A stretch of 64,000 nucleotides of DNA from Sutcliffiella horikoshii (GCA_001636495.1 KV440964.1:264666-328665); one strand, 5' to 3'. Shown: positions 18,483 through 27,500, counted from the first letter of the stretch. Program-made: numbers and translations. The notes: generated by a model not told the origin, from the letters alone.

Positions 18483-20903
18483 TTAGAGTTTCACTTTCTG
18501 TAGTCGTAACGCATTTAGGACAACCGATACTGAGCTGAATGCCATTGCGGCTCCCGCTACCCATGGTGCCAGGAAGCCTAGGGCTGCAATCGGTATTCCC
18601 ATGGAATTGTAGGCGAATGCCCAGAACAGATTCTGCTTGATGTTGGTGATTGTCTTTTTACTCATGACAATCGCATCGGCAATGCTGTTCAGATCTCCTC
18701 GCATCAAGGTTATGTCTGCCGCTTCCATCGCGACATCCGTCCCTGTTCCGATTGCCATCCCAATATCTGCTGTCACCAATGCCGGCGCATCATTAATTCC
18801 GTCGCCGACCATCGCGACCTTTTTGCCTTGTTTCTGTAGCTTTGCGACCTCTTCCGCTTTCTGTTCCGGAAGTACTTCGGCTATGACGTTGTCAATGCCG
18901 GCAAGCTCTGCAATCGCTTGGGCTGTGCGTTCGTTATCCCCTGTCATCATGATGACTTCAAGGCCCATATCCTTCAAACGTTTGACCGCTTGTTTGGATG
19001 TATCTTTTATCGTATCCGCAACGGCAATAATCCCTTTGTATTCTCCATTCACCGCAATCAGCATCGCGGTTTTTCCTTCCGTTTCCAGACTGCGAACTGC
19101 TTCTTCCGCCTGCTCAACAGCCACTCCATGCTTGATCATAAGTTTCCGCGTCCCCACGATGATACGGTCTTCCCCAACACTCGCTTCAATACCATACCCG
19201 GGTATTGCTTCAAAAGAATTCACGGAACCAAACTCGATTCCCTTCTCCTTGATACCCTCTACTATCGCTTGAGCCAACGGGTGTTCCGACTGTTTCTCCG
19301 CAGCTCCGACCAACGTCAGTACTGCCGCTTCATCCTCACCAGCATTCAACTTTACATCTGTCAAAACCGGCTCCCCATTTGTCACCGTCCCTGTTTTGTC
19401 CAGCACAACGGTTGTGATGCGGTGGGTCTGTTCTAAATGCTCGCCGCCTTTAAAAAGGATTCCAAGCTCGGCTGCCCGGCCGGATCCCGCCATGATGGAC
19501 GTCGGCGTTGCAAGGCCAAGCGCACACGGACAAGCGATAACTAGGACAGCAATCAAGTTGACCAGGGCTTGTGCAAAGTTCCCCGGATCGACGATGAAAT
19601 ACCAAACCAAGAAAGTAAGGATGGCAATCCCGACTACAATCGGAACGAAAATACCCGAAATTTTATCTGCAAGACGCTGTATCGGTGCTTTGGAGCCTTG
19701 GGCCTGCTCCACAATCCGGATAATTTGAGCAAGAGCGGTCTCCTTCCCGACCTTTGTCGCTTTCATTCTCAAAAAGCCATTTTTGTTAATGGTAGACCCA
19801 TAGACGGTGTCGCCCATCTTTTTATCGACAGGGATGCTTTCCCCTGTCAGCATCGATTCATCTACTGCCGATTGCCCTTCTACAATCTCTCCATCGACTG
19901 GCACTTTTTCACCAGGCTTGACGGAAACAACATCTCCCACAAGCACCTCTTCCAACGGCACTTCGATTTCTTCTCCATCACGTAGGACAAGCGCTGTCTT
20001 TGCCTGCAAGCCCATCAGCTTTTTAATGGCTTCTGATGAACGGCCCTTTGCTCTCACTTCAAAAAGTTTTCCTAAAATAATAAGCGTAATGATGACCGCA
20101 CTTGTTTCAAAATAAAGGTCGACCATATGGGCACCAGAACCGATTGATTCAATCGATAAGTATAAACTGTACACATAGGCCGCAGTCGTCCCTAGTGCAA
20201 CCAACACATCCATATTGGCACTTTTATTTTTTAACGCTTTATAGGCACCTGTGTAGAATTGCCACCCGATAAAGAATTGAACCGGTGTCGCAAGTGCGAG
20301 CTGGACCCAAGGATTCATAAACATGTCAGGCAGATAGATGAACGATGTAAACGAAAAGTGGCTCACCATCGCCCAAAGCAACGGAAGGGTCAAAATCATG
20401 GAGAAAACAAATTTCCCTTGTTGTTTTTCCAGCTCCTTTTGGCGGAAGCTCTCGGCATTCTCGCTTTTCTCCACCTTTTCCGTTGCACCATAGCCGGCTT
20501 TTTCAATGCGGGCGATGATGTCGGAGGGCTTCAACTTGGACGGATTATATTCCACCGTTCCGCTTTCCAATGCCAGGTTCACATTAGCTGTATGAACACC
20601 TTCCATTTTGCCCAGCACCTTCTCAATCCTGCTCGAGCAAGCGGCACATGTCATTCCCATGATAAGAAATTCCGCTTTCTCCTTCACTACATCATAGCCA
20701 AGGTCCTGAATCTTCTTTTCTATCTCTTTTTCAGACACCTGCTCTGGATTATAGGTGACAGATGCATTCTCCAGTGCAAGGTTCACATTGGCCGTTTCCA
20801 CTCCGGCCAGTTTGTTCAAGCCCCTCTCCACCCTTGTGGAGCAGGCCGCACACGTCATCCCTGTAATCTGCAACTGCGTTTCTTTTCTCTTTTGATCGCT
20901 CAT
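18483..20903 (-). CDS. copA: Copper-exporting P1B-type ATPase
   Basis: 806 residues. Two N-terminal heavy-metal domains, each with MTCAACS (about residues 15 and 82), then eight membrane segments. The transmembrane CPC lies in [15 protein letters not shown], the phosphorylation site in [10 protein letters not shown], with TGES upstream and [10 protein letters not shown] downstream. It exports Cu(I). ATG 20903 follows AAAGGAGGT, which is itself immediately downstream of a CsoR-type box. Heads a unit with the His-rich and reductase-like genes. Confidence 0.96.
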   Translation of the reverse strand: MSDQKRKETQLQITGMTCAACSTRVERGLNKLAGVETANVNLALENASVTYNPEQVSEKEIEKKIQDLGYDVVKEKAEFLIMGMTCAACSSRIEKVLGKMEGVHTANVNLALESGTVEYNPSKLKPSDIIARIEKAGYGATEKVEKSENAESFRQKELEKQQGKFVFSMILTLPLLWAMVSHFSFTSFIYLPDMFMNPWVQLALATPVQFFIGWQFYTGAYKALKNKSANMDVLVALGTTAAYVYSLYLSIESIGSGAHMVDLYFETSAVIITLIILGKLFEVRAKGRSSEAIKKLMGLQAKTALVLRDGEEIEVPLEEVLVGDVVSVKPGEKVPVDGEIVEGQSAVDESMLTGESIPVDKKMGDTVYGSTINKNGFLRMKATKVGKETALAQIIRIVEQAQGSKAPIQRLADKISGIFVPIVVGIAILTFLVWYFIVDPGNFAQALVNLIAVLVIACPCALGLATPTSIMAGSGRAAELGILFKGGEHLEQTHRITTVVLDKTGTVTNGEPVLTDVKLNAGEDEAAVLTLVGAAEKQSEHPLAQAIVEGIKEKGIEFGSVNSFEAIPGYGIEASVGEDRIIVGTRKLMIKHGVAVEQAEEAVRSLETEGKTAMLIAVNGEYKGIIAVADTIKDTSKQAVKRLKDMGLEVIMMTGDNERTAQAIAELAGIDNVIAEVLPEQKAEEVAKLQKQGKKVAMVGDGINDAPALVTADIGMAIGTGTDVAMEAADITLMRGDLNSIADAIVMSKKTITNIKQNLFWAFAYNSMGIPIAALGFLAPWVAGAAMAFSSVSVVLNALRLQKVKL

Positions 20904-20918
20904 ATTAGCAACCTCCTT

Positions 20919-20938
20919 TATACCTATAGGGGGTATAT
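20919..20938 (-). promoter_or_regulatory. CsoR operator in front of copA
   Basis: The near-palindrome ATACCTATAGGGGGTAT (20920-20936) matches the G-tract/C-tract CsoR box of Bacillus. It lies just upstream of the copA ribosome site, between a terminator and the gene, giving copA its own copper-inducible control. Confidence 0.75.
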
Positions 20939-20949
20939 TTTATTGCGAA

Positions 20950-20980
20950 TAAAACGTGCTTTTCCCGTAAGAAAGCACGC
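20950..20980 (-). terminator. Terminator between copZ and copA
   Basis: Minus-strand stem CGTGCTTT / AAAGCACG with a 9-nt loop and TTTTATT. It would end or attenuate the csoR-copZ transcript before copA. Confidence 0.75.
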
Positions 20981-20995
20981 ATATGATCGACTGAA

Positions 20996-21202
20996 TTATG
21001 CTACTTCATAACCTTCTTCATCAATTGTTTCCTTGATTTTGTCCACTGTCACTTGCTCACTTTTGTATTCTACCGCTACTGTACCAGAAGAGAGGTCAAC
21101 CTTGACAGAGTTCACTCCGTCCAATTCTCCTACACTACCTTCTACCGCTTTTACACAATGCCCGCAAGACATACCATTTACTTTTAACGTTACTTGTTCC
21201 AT
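20996..21202 (-). CDS. copZ: Copper chaperone CopZ
   Basis: 68 residues, a single heavy-metal-associated domain with the Cu(I) motif GMSCGHC near residue 10 and the IDEEGYEVA end typical of CopZ. It delivers Cu(I) to CopA and to CsoR. It follows csoR by 12 nt with a GGGGA-type ribosome site. Confidence 0.95.
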   Translation of the reverse strand: MEQVTLKVNGMSCGHCVKAVEGSVGELDGVNSVKVDLSSGTVAVEYKSEQVTVDKIKETIDEEGYEVA

Positions 21203-21214
21203 CCTAATCTCCCC

Positions 21215-21553
21215 TTATTTCATTAGTCTTTTCACTGTAACTAACAACTCATCTATTACTTCTGTATCACCATCTTGGATTCTTTCCACGATACAGGACT
21301 TCATATGTCCTTCTAAAAGCATTTTGCCAAGGCCATTGAGAGCAGACTGTACAGCCGAAATCTGTGTCAGCACATCATCGCAATAGGTGTCTTCTTCTAT
21401 TAATCGTTTCACTCCTCGCACCTGACCCTCAATTCGGTTCAAGCGGGAGATCAATGCCTTTTTATCCTCTTCGGAATGATGACTTTTACGTTCACCCTGA
21501 TCCGTATGGCAGCATTCTTCAGTATTCATTGTTTCTATTGGAAGGTTTTCCAT
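21215..21553 (-). CDS. csoR: Copper-sensing repressor CsoR
   Basis: 112 residues, all-helical DUF156/CsoR family. Copper ligands follow the C-H-C pattern: Cys in DTYCDDVLTQI, then His and Cys in LEGHMKSCIVERI. The helical core has LISRLNRIEGQVRGVKRLI. An N-terminal extension carries further Cys/His (ECCHTDQ, SHHSEE). ATG 21553 follows AGGAGGTC. Two CsoR-type boxes (before csoR and before copA) indicate autoregulation. Confidence 0.95.
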   Translation of the reverse strand: MENLPIETMNTEECCHTDQGERKSHHSEEDKKALISRLNRIEGQVRGVKRLIEEDTYCDDVLTQISAVQSALNGLGKMLLEGHMKSCIVERIQDGDTEVIDELLVTVKRLMK

Positions 21554-21577
21554 CGCTCTTGACCTCCTATCCCTTTT

Positions 21578-21610
21578 AGAGTAACATACCCCTATACGGT
21601 ATGTAAAGGG
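21578..21610 (-). promoter_or_regulatory. csoR promoter with CsoR operator
   Basis: The box ACATACCCCTATACGGTATG (21584-21603) is a near-palindrome like the one before copA. On the minus strand it occupies the spacer between TTTACA (-35) and TTACTC (a weak -10, 17 nt). On the plus strand TATAAT at 21619-21624 could serve the divergent gene, so the operator may affect both directions. Confidence 0.65.
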
Positions 21611-21654
21611 TTTGAATTTATAATATTAAAATAACTTTAAAAGAGGTAATGATC

Positions 21655-22206
21655 ATGTGGAGAGATCAAGTATTAGAATGGTTCTCGGCGGTCGGTCCAT
21701 TCGCCATCGTACTTAGTATTCTTATCAATATCATCATAAGCATACTCGCTTTTATGCCAAGTGTTTTTCTCACCGCAGCCAATCTGGCTTTCTTTGGCTT
21801 CTGGTGGGGCACGTTGATTTCTTTTTTGGGGGAATCCATCGGGGCCATCGTGAGCTTCTGGCTCTATCGAAAAGGGATCAAAAGATTTGCTCCTGATGCG
21901 TTGATGAAAAATAAATGGCTGGTGAAATTGCAGGAAACCGGCGGCCGGGAAGCTTTCCTATTGGTTTTGGCATTGCGTTTGTTTCCGTTTGCGCCATCCG
22001 GACTTGTAACATTGGCTGGAGCAACAAGCAGGATCAGCTTTTTCGGATTTGCCGTTGCAAGCACAGTTGGAAAGGTGCCGGCTTTGATGTTGGAGGCATT
22101 TTCGGTCTATCAGGTGCTGCAATGGAATACGGCGGGGAAAGTGATTTTGGCGGTGGTGGCAGCCGTGGTTGTAGTGGGGGTTTTGAAGGGTAGGCTTAAA
22201 AGATAG
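21655..22206 (+). CDS. TVP38/TMEM64 (DedA-like) family membrane protein
   Basis: 183 residues with about five membrane segments. The SNARE-associated/VTT domain signature is present: FWWGTLISFLGESIGAIVSF near the N-terminus and LALRLFPFAPSGLVTLAGAT in the middle. Relatives are thought to act in lipid or ion homeostasis; no reaction is assigned. ATG 21655 has AGAGG at 8 nt; ATG 21649 is too close. Divergent from csoR across one CsoR operator. Confidence 0.8.
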   Translation: MWRDQVLEWFSAVGPFAIVLSILINIIISILAFMPSVFLTAANLAFFGFWWGTLISFLGESIGAIVSFWLYRKGIKRFAPDALMKNKWLVKLQETGGREAFLLVLALRLFPFAPSGLVTLAGATSRISFFGFAVASTVGKVPALMLEAFSVYQVLQWNTAGKVILAVVAAVVVVGVLKGRLKR

Positions 22207-22225
22207 ATAGGTGGTGTACAACAAG

Positions 22226-22253
22226 AAAAGCAACAAAACCCCTAACAAAGGGT
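22226..22253 (-). terminator. Probable terminator after helD
   Basis: Minus strand ACCCTT-TGTT-AGGGGT hairpin (one T-G pair) followed by TTTGTTGCTTTTC. Stem is short. Confidence 0.5.
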
Positions 22254-22277
22254 CCTGTCGCTCCTAAATAATCTCTA

Positions 22278-24668
22278 CTATTTCTCAACCGAAAACTTCG
22301 CTGCTGCCACATGCCCAAGCAGAAAGTCCCCCTCATCATTCCCATAAAAACTTAAATGATGCAGCGGCCTTGTCATCGCGACGTACAGCAGCTTCACATC
22401 AATCTCGGTTTCAGTAAAAACTTCGTCCACCGTACACAACAAGACTGCATCAAACTCCAGGCCTTTCGCCAACTGGGCATGCACGATGACGACATCTTCC
22501 TGGTTGATTTCTTCATTTTCCCCTAGCAGTTGTACGCGCAAGTCCGAATGCTGACGAAGCATTCCCTCTATCTTCTTGCACTCCTTCTCTGTCTTTCCGA
22601 TTACGGCAATGGTTTTCCGCCCGTCCTCATACAGCTTTTGTATTTCACGCTCCAGCATTCCTGCCATCTTACCAGCCCCACCTGAAGTTGGCCACTGATG
22701 AAACACCGGTTTCTCGCCGTGCCTTACCACCGGCTCCACTTTCGGCAGCTCAAAAGGAAGCAACTTCAAAATGTCATTGGCCGATTCCATGATCTCGACA
22801 GTGGTACGGTAGCTTTTTTGCAAAGTCGTATAGGCCGCACGGGGGAAGATGGATTCCTTCACCTTGTTCCAGTCCTGGATACCCCGATAGGAATGGATTC
22901 CCTGGGCCAGGTCTCCAACGATGGTGAACATATCCGTCTCCAACGCACTTTTCAAGGCAGCCAATTGAAAATAGCTGTAGTCCTGCGCCTCATCAATTAC
23001 CACATTGCGTGCACGCAAGTCCTTGTCAATTCCATACAAGTGATGTTGCAAATATAGTAACGCCGCAAGATCCTCCAGTTCATACTGCTTCTGTTTATGT
23101 AATTTCACCTGATAGACGACAAAGTACTTCATTTGATAGTCATCCAGATAATCACTCGCATATTTCGCAAACGTCGACCTGTCTGTTACAAGTTCCTTAA
23201 AATAATGAAAAAGCGTGTGTTTCGGGAGCTTTCGAATAAAGGCATTGACGGCGGTTCTGGACTCCCGCTTTATCTCTTCGGTCATTGCATCCTTTTTGTC
23301 CATCGCTTTTGTGACATAGCTTTTCCGTTTGGCTGGATCTAAGTTCATATTGAACAACGCTTTGTCCAGCTTGTGGTCATAGAATTTTTCCACTTTATGC
23401 AGAAGCACTTTTTTCTCTGTCCGCACATAGTTCTGCAAGACACTTTTCACTTTTTCCACCCGGCGATAATACGGGAGGTAGGTATATTCATTACGGATTA
23501 GTTGGTCCATTTTTTCTGCTGTATATAGTTTGAATTTAGGTGTCAGATAGAAATCCTCTGTCGGAATGAGTGTTTCGAGAATGTCAGATAGATAGCGGTC
23601 AATAATCTCTTTGAATTCCAATGAGCCTTTGAAGCTTGCGAGCCATTGGACCATCTCGGGATCTTCGTATTCATGGTTGATAAAACCCATCAGTTTCTCA
23701 GACGGAGGCCGCAACTTTATTTTCTTCTTGATGCAGCTCAAGACAAAATCAATGAAGGTTGTCTGCAGGATCCGGTCCACGCCAAGCTCTGGTAGCACTT
23801 CCGAGATGTAGTCGATGAACAGATTGTTAGGTGCTAGAATCATAAGCTGTTCCGGGCGGAATTGGTCCTGGTAGGTATAGATGAAATAGGAAATCCTGTG
23901 AAGGGCAATGGTCGTTTTCCCGCTTCCCGCCGCCCCTTGGACGATGATCGGTTTATTAAGATCTGCCCGGATGATCCGGTTCTGTTCTTCCTGGATGGTG
24001 GATACGATATCGGTCAGACGATTGCTGGAGCTGCCGGAAAGCGACTCCTGCAAAAGCTCGTCCGTCGTCGTCAGGTCGACATCCCTTATGTCCTGAAGCT
24101 CACCATCCTCCATAATATATTGACGTTTCAAGGAGAGGTAGCCGTCGTAGGTCTCCCCTTCGGCTTCGTACTCCACTTCCCCTAGCCTGCCGTCATAATA
24201 GAGATTGGCAATTGGAGAGCGCCAGTCCACGATAATCGGATCTTGTGTTTCCCTGTCGAACAAAGAGGCTTTTCCAAAGTAGAGGATTTCCTCTTCTTCT
24301 TTGCCGGCGCGTTTATAGTTCACTCTGGCAAAGTAGGGTTTATGGTAGATTTTCTTGAGGCTGCGGATCTCTTCTGTCGACCGCTGGAGCATGTTTGCAT
24401 TGGTGAGCATGTTCAAATAACTTAAACTACTGTCTGAAAAATCTGTTCCATCAAGCGCTTCTTTAAAGCTGGATTTAAAGGATTCCTCATCCATCTCTGT
24501 TGCTTTGATGACAATATCCATATACTTTTTGGTAAATGCCAGCCGTTCCACTTCCTGATCAAAATCAGGATGCCTCTTCTTCTTTTCTGCCAAACTCTTC
24601 ACACCCCTGAGGTTTTTGTAAAGACGCAAAAAACCATGAACTAGAGTTTTTCTCCATTCATGGTACAC
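22278..24668 (-). CDS. helD: HelD-like SF1 helicase (RNA polymerase recycling factor family)
   Basis: About 796 residues from GTG 24668; no ATG is available in frame upstream. Family layout: N-terminal basic/helical arm (1-110), DWRSPIANLYYDGRLGEVEY (about 140-160), Walker A VQGAAGSGKTTIALHRISY (about 245), motif II VIDEAQDYSYFQL (about 570), and C-terminal motifs QKSYRTTVEIM and LLYVAMTRPLHHLSFYG. In B. subtilis HelD binds RNA polymerase and recycles stalled complexes by ATP hydrolysis. Sequence differs considerably from the B. subtilis protein, so it may be a second-type HelD; only one copy is in this window. Confidence 0.85.
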   Translation of the reverse strand: MYHEWRKTLVHGFLRLYKNLRGVKSLAEKKKRHPDFDQEVERLAFTKKYMDIVIKATEMDEESFKSSFKEALDGTDFSDSSLSYLNMLTNANMLQRSTEEIRSLKKIYHKPYFARVNYKRAGKEEEEILYFGKASLFDRETQDPIIVDWRSPIANLYYDGRLGEVEYEAEGETYDGYLSLKRQYIMEDGELQDIRDVDLTTTDELLQESLSGSSSNRLTDIVSTIQEEQNRIIRADLNKPIIVQGAAGSGKTTIALHRISYFIYTYQDQFRPEQLMILAPNNLFIDYISEVLPELGVDRILQTTFIDFVLSCIKKKIKLRPPSEKLMGFINHEYEDPEMVQWLASFKGSLEFKEIIDRYLSDILETLIPTEDFYLTPKFKLYTAEKMDQLIRNEYTYLPYYRRVEKVKSVLQNYVRTEKKVLLHKVEKFYDHKLDKALFNMNLDPAKRKSYVTKAMDKKDAMTEEIKRESRTAVNAFIRKLPKHTLFHYFKELVTDRSTFAKYASDYLDDYQMKYFVVYQVKLHKQKQYELEDLAALLYLQHHLYGIDKDLRARNVVIDEAQDYSYFQLAALKSALETDMFTIVGDLAQGIHSYRGIQDWNKVKESIFPRAAYTTLQKSYRTTVEIMESANDILKLLPFELPKVEPVVRHGEKPVFHQWPTSGGAGKMAGMLEREIQKLYEDGRKTIAVIGKTEKECKKIEGMLRQHSDLRVQLLGENEEINQEDVVIVHAQLAKGLEFDAVLLCTVDEVFTETEIDVKLLYVAMTRPLHHLSFYGNDEGDFLLGHVAAAKFSVEK

Positions 24669-24789
24669 ATCCTTGGTAACCTTTTCAAAGTACGCAACGG
24701 TTTTCTGTTTCTGTTCTTTTTTGCCGGAAAAATAATTATAACCGCTTACAAAACAATTTGCAATTTTCCATCAGATTTACCTCTTTTCC

Positions 24790-24847
24790 TTGTCAGTTAC
24801 CGTCTATATATGTAAACTTTAAATGTAATGTAGTTTACATATATAGA
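24790..24847 (+). promoter_or_regulatory. bioB promoter with long palindromic (BirA-like) operator
   Basis: TCTATATATGTAAACT (24803-24818) and AGTTTACATATATAGA (24832-24847) are perfect 16-bp inverted arms around 13 nt. The inner TGTAAAC/GTTTACA half-sites resemble the biotin repressor BirA consensus, although the gap (15 nt between the half-sites) is shorter than in E. coli bioO from memory. A promoter TTGTCA (24790-24795), 17 nt, TAAACT (24813-24818) overlaps it. The leader to bioB would be about 320 nt. Confidence 0.6.
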
Positions 24848-24871
24848 TATTCATGCAATACCTATGTTAAT

Positions 24872-24948
24872 TGGAGTGGAAGGTGCGCAGACTCCCGCGG
24901 GAGGAAGGGACAGGGGAGACCCCGCAACGGAGGAGGCCACTGAAAAAC
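24872..24948 (+). repeat. Partial copy of the dispersed element (C)
   Basis: GGAGTGGAAGGTGCGCAGACTCC, GGGGAGACCCCGCAACGGAGGAGGC matches the first two-thirds of the full elements. It stops before the terminal arm. It lies in the bioB leader, about 30 bp before a full copy. Confidence 0.65.
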
Positions 24949-24977
24949 CTAAAAACTTATCTTTTTAATGGTTTCTA

Positions 24978-25110
24978 GCTGTTGATTGGAGCAATAGGCG
25001 AAGACTCCAGCGGGGGGATAGCGACAATCTTGAGACCCCGCAGGGCGTAGCCCGAGGAGGCTCCCGGACCGCCGGCAGGAAAGCGAAGCACCTGGAACGG
25101 AAATAAACAG
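24978..25110 (+). repeat. Dispersed ~130-bp element, copy D (bioB leader)
   Basis: Starts GCTGTTGATTGGAGC and ends GGAAATAAACAG. The core contains CGAAGACTCC, GAGACCCCGC, a perfect GGGC-GTA-GCCC hairpin, GAGGAGGCTC and GGAAAGCGAAG. It ends 32 bp before the bioB start codon. Confidence 0.9.
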
Positions 25111-25142
25111 GTAAATGCAAAAAAATTTATGGAGTGATTACT

Positions 25143-26153
25143 TTGACTTGGAAACAGCTTGCAGAAAAAGTAGTGGAGGGCTATCACCTAACACCAGAAG
25201 AAGCCTTGCGCATTTTAAACGAAGACGATGACAACGTATTGGAGCTTGTACAAGCAGCCTTTCAAATCCGCAAACACTATTACGGGAAAAAAGTGAAATT
25301 GAACCTAATTATAAACGCCAAAAGCGGTCTTTGCCCGGAAGATTGCGGCTATTGCTCCCAGTCCATGAAAGCGGACACGGAAATTGACAGCTATCCGTTA
25401 GTCAGCAAAAAGATTATCGTGGACGGCGCCAAGGAAGCAAAGAAAAATAAAATCGGCACCTACTGTATCGTCATGAGCGGACGCAAACCTACGAACCGCG
25501 ATGTGGATACGGTGGTCCAAGCCGTTCAGGATATCAAAAGAAATGTCGACAATATGAAGATCTGTGCCTGCCTTGGACTTGTTAACGACGCACAGGCCAA
25601 ACTGTTAAAAGAAGCTGGGGTCGATCGCTTCAACCATAATATCAACACAAGCAAAGGGCATCACAGTGAAATTACGACGACTCACGATTACGAGGATCGC
25701 ATCCGCACCTTGGAAACGTTGAAGAATGCAGGGATTTCACCTTGCTCTGGAGTCATTTGCGGAATGGGAGAAACGCTTGAAGATCTCGTGGAAATGGCAT
25801 ATTCGTTAAAAGAGCTTGATGCAGACTCCATTCCGGTGAACTTCCTACATCCAATTGAAGGGACGAAGCTTGCTGGCATGGATGATCTCTCTCCGTTAAA
25901 ATGCCTGAAGATCTTGGCAATGTTCCGGTTTGTGAATCCTACTAAAGAAATTAGGATTTCCGGGGGACGTGAATTTAACTTGCGTACATTGCAAAGTCTT
26001 GGACTGTATATGGCAAATTCCATATTTGTCGGCGACTATTTGACAACCAGCGGGCAGGCATCCAATCAGGATTATCAAATGATTAAAGATCTTGGCTTTG
26101 AAATTGAAGAGAATGCTTTTGAAACAGAAAGCCAGCAGTTTGCAGGTGTGTAA
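25143..26153 (+). CDS. bioB: Biotin synthase
   Basis: 336 residues. Radical SAM enzyme inserting sulfur into dethiobiotin; SAM-cluster motif C-x3-C-x2-C in GLCPEDCGYCSQS near residue 60. Conserved GTYCIVMSGR, VDRFNHNINTS, GISPCSGVICGMGE and RISGGREFNLR support the identity. TTG 25143 is placed 8 nt after GGAG; GTG 25134 overlaps that site. No other biotin gene is adjacent, so it is an orphan bioB with its own promoter and operator. Confidence 0.93.
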   Translation: MTWKQLAEKVVEGYHLTPEEALRILNEDDDNVLELVQAAFQIRKHYYGKKVKLNLIINAKSGLCPEDCGYCSQSMKADTEIDSYPLVSKKIIVDGAKEAKKNKIGTYCIVMSGRKPTNRDVDTVVQAVQDIKRNVDNMKICACLGLVNDAQAKLLKEAGVDRFNHNINTSKGHHSEITTTHDYEDRIRTLETLKNAGISPCSGVICGMGETLEDLVEMAYSLKELDADSIPVNFLHPIEGTKLAGMDDLSPLKCLKILAMFRFVNPTKEIRISGGREFNLRTLQSLGLYMANSIFVGDYLTTSGQASNQDYQMIKDLGFEIEENAFETESQQFAGV

Positions 26154-26165
26154 GGAGAAGCTTAA

Positions 26166-26195
26166 GACAGTGGGACGATCCACTGTCCTTTCTCT
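26166..26195 (+). terminator. Probable terminator after bioB
   Basis: GACAGTGG / CCACTGTC perfect 8-bp stem with a 6-nt loop, followed by CTTTCTCTGTT. The U-run is weak. Confidence 0.6.
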
Positions 26196-26228
26196 GTTAA
26201 AGCATACTGTTGATTTTTGCGGCAACCT

Positions 26229-26358
26229 AGCTGTTGATTGGAGCAATAGGCGAAGACTCCTGAGGGAGATAGCGTTTAGGGGAGACCCCGCAGGCGTAAG
26301 CCGAGGAGGCTCCCCAAACGCCCCTAGGAAAGCGAAGCCTAGTGCGGAAATCAACAGC
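26229..26358 (+). repeat. Dispersed ~130-bp element, copy E
   Basis: Perfect 10-bp terminal complement: GCTGTTGATT at the start and AATCAACAGC at the end. The core has CGAAGACTCC, GGGGAGACCCCGCAGGC, GAGGAGGCTCC and GGAAAGCGAAGCC. It lies between the convergent bioB and yciI-like genes. Confidence 0.92.
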
Positions 26359-26390
26359 GGTGTTTAAAAGAGCCAAAGGCTTAAACACCG
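26358..26390. terminator. Strong hairpin at the end of the YciI-like gene
   Basis: CGGTGTTTAA (26358-26367) and TTAAACACCG (26381-26390) are perfect complements, with an inner GCC-AAA-GGC. The gene's TAA lies in the stem. No clear U-run follows, so it may act as an mRNA end or block from either side. Confidence 0.45.
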
Positions 26391-26707
26391 ACGGAAAATT
26401 TCTCGTTCAATAAAGCAAGCCGGTAGCGGGACAGCTCTCCTGTCATGATTTCGCTTGCCACAGCAGGATCGTTGTTCATGAACCTTTCCGCTTCTGTTTC
26501 GCTCCTCGCCAAGAAAATGACGATGCCAAACCCGGTTTCATCCGTCTGGTCGGTTCTTCCCGCCAGAATGACCACTCCATCTTCCACATTCTTTTTCAAA
26601 TAAGAGAAGTGGTGGGATACGATGTTTTTCTCTTCTTCTGTCCAACTTTCAGGATCGTACAATCTTTCAGGCAGACGTAACACATAGATATACGTTTGTA
26701 AGCTCAT
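26381..26707 (-). CDS. YCII-related domain protein
   Basis: 108 residues from ATG 26707 with AAAGGAG upstream. The fold is a dimeric alpha/beta YciI-like one: IYVLRLPERLYDPESWTEEE, HHFSYLKKNVEDGVVILAGRT, and the C-terminal ERFMNNDPAVASEIMTGEL motif. YciI-like proteins include small enzymes with a His-Asp pair; HHF near residue 32 and NDP near 77 fit. Substrate unknown. Monocistronic. Confidence 0.75.
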   Translation of the reverse strand: MSLQTYIYVLRLPERLYDPESWTEEEKNIVSHHFSYLKKNVEDGVVILAGRTDQTDETGFGIVIFLARSETEAERFMNNDPAVASEIMTGELSRYRLALLNEKFSVGV

Positions 26708-26871
26708 GGATTTCCCCACTCCTTTCCAGATACCTTAAATTTCTACATATTTTGAGGAAATCCTTTTTCCAGAATTTTTGCCATAACGATTGTTCCTTCT
26801 TTTTCCAAATAGTGTATAATAAAAATAATAGAAAAATATAAATTTTCACTCATTAAGAGGGGGACGCAAGG

Positions 26872-27429
26872 TTGAACAATATGGAAAAAAAGCACGTTTA
26901 TCTCGTTTATTCAATAGCGACACTCATATTGCTGCCATTATTTATATTGGTTGGTCCTTTTCTATTCCAAGGCATCCTTTTTGACGACAAAACCATTTGG
27001 CTCTTGCAGGAATCCACTGATACGTATTGGCTTTATGCGGTCTCGGGAGTCTTGTTGGCATTATTTTTCTTTCTGGCATTTCTCTTTGTAAAGTATGCCA
27101 AGTGGCTAGTGGGTGTGGGAGTGATCGCAGCGCTGTTTTTCTTCACACTTGGAACGTTCAGTTACCAGGCCTTAGGTTCCGAGAGTATCTCCTGGAGTGC
27201 TACAGGGACATTCCAGACCAATCATTATTCGTGGGATGAAGTACAAGAAGTTGTGTTGGTTTTACCGAAAAAAGGGGAAAAACATCTGATGGTCTTCCAT
27301 TTCAACGATGGAAATAGGCTTTCTATGGTACGGGATCACAAATTCACACTTCAGTTGTATCAGTTTAATCGAGCAAGGTGGGAGTACGACTTTCCTTACA
27401 ATGTTGACCGGACAAATCAATTTAACTAA
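26872..27429 (+). CDS. Small polytopic membrane protein, function unknown
   Basis: 185 residues from TTG 26872, with GAGGGGGA 8 nt upstream. Three hydrophobic segments (about 9-33, 52-73, 77-96) are followed by a soluble C-terminal domain (about 110-185) with SWDEVQEVVLVLPKKGEKHL and MVFHFNDGNRLSM. The latter resembles PH-like domains of Bacillus membrane proteins in pattern only. No family recognised. TATAAT at 26814-26819 with TTGTTC 19 nt before it is a possible promoter. Confidence 0.7.
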   Translation: MNNMEKKHVYLVYSIATLILLPLFILVGPFLFQGILFDDKTIWLLQESTDTYWLYAVSGVLLALFFFLAFLFVKYAKWLVGVGVIAALFFFTLGTFSYQALGSESISWSATGTFQTNHYSWDEVQEVVLVLPKKGEKHLMVFHFNDGNRLSMVRDHKFTLQLYQFNRARWEYDFPYNVDRTNQFN

Positions 27430-27457
27430 GGCTACGAAAACAGTTTTAACTAATGAA

Positions 27458-27500
27458 GGGACGGCTCTTTCCGCTTCAGTTGAAGTCAAAAGAACCGCCC
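27458..27500. terminator. Hairpin between convergent genes, possible bidirectional terminator
   Basis: GGGACGGCTCTTT pairs with AAAAGAACCGCCCC (few mismatches), with an inner CTTCA/TGAAG pair. U-runs are weak on both sides. Confidence 0.5.

Noticed and set aside
18918-19436. 172-codon frame opposite copA
   Set aside because: Antisense shadow; copA motifs are complete in the other strand.
24975-25187. Minus-strand 70-codon frame upstream of bioB
   Set aside because: Runs through repeat copy D and into bioB; no ribosome site.
26092-26367. 91-codon frame at the end of bioB
   Set aside because: Overlaps bioB in another frame and continues through repeat copy E.
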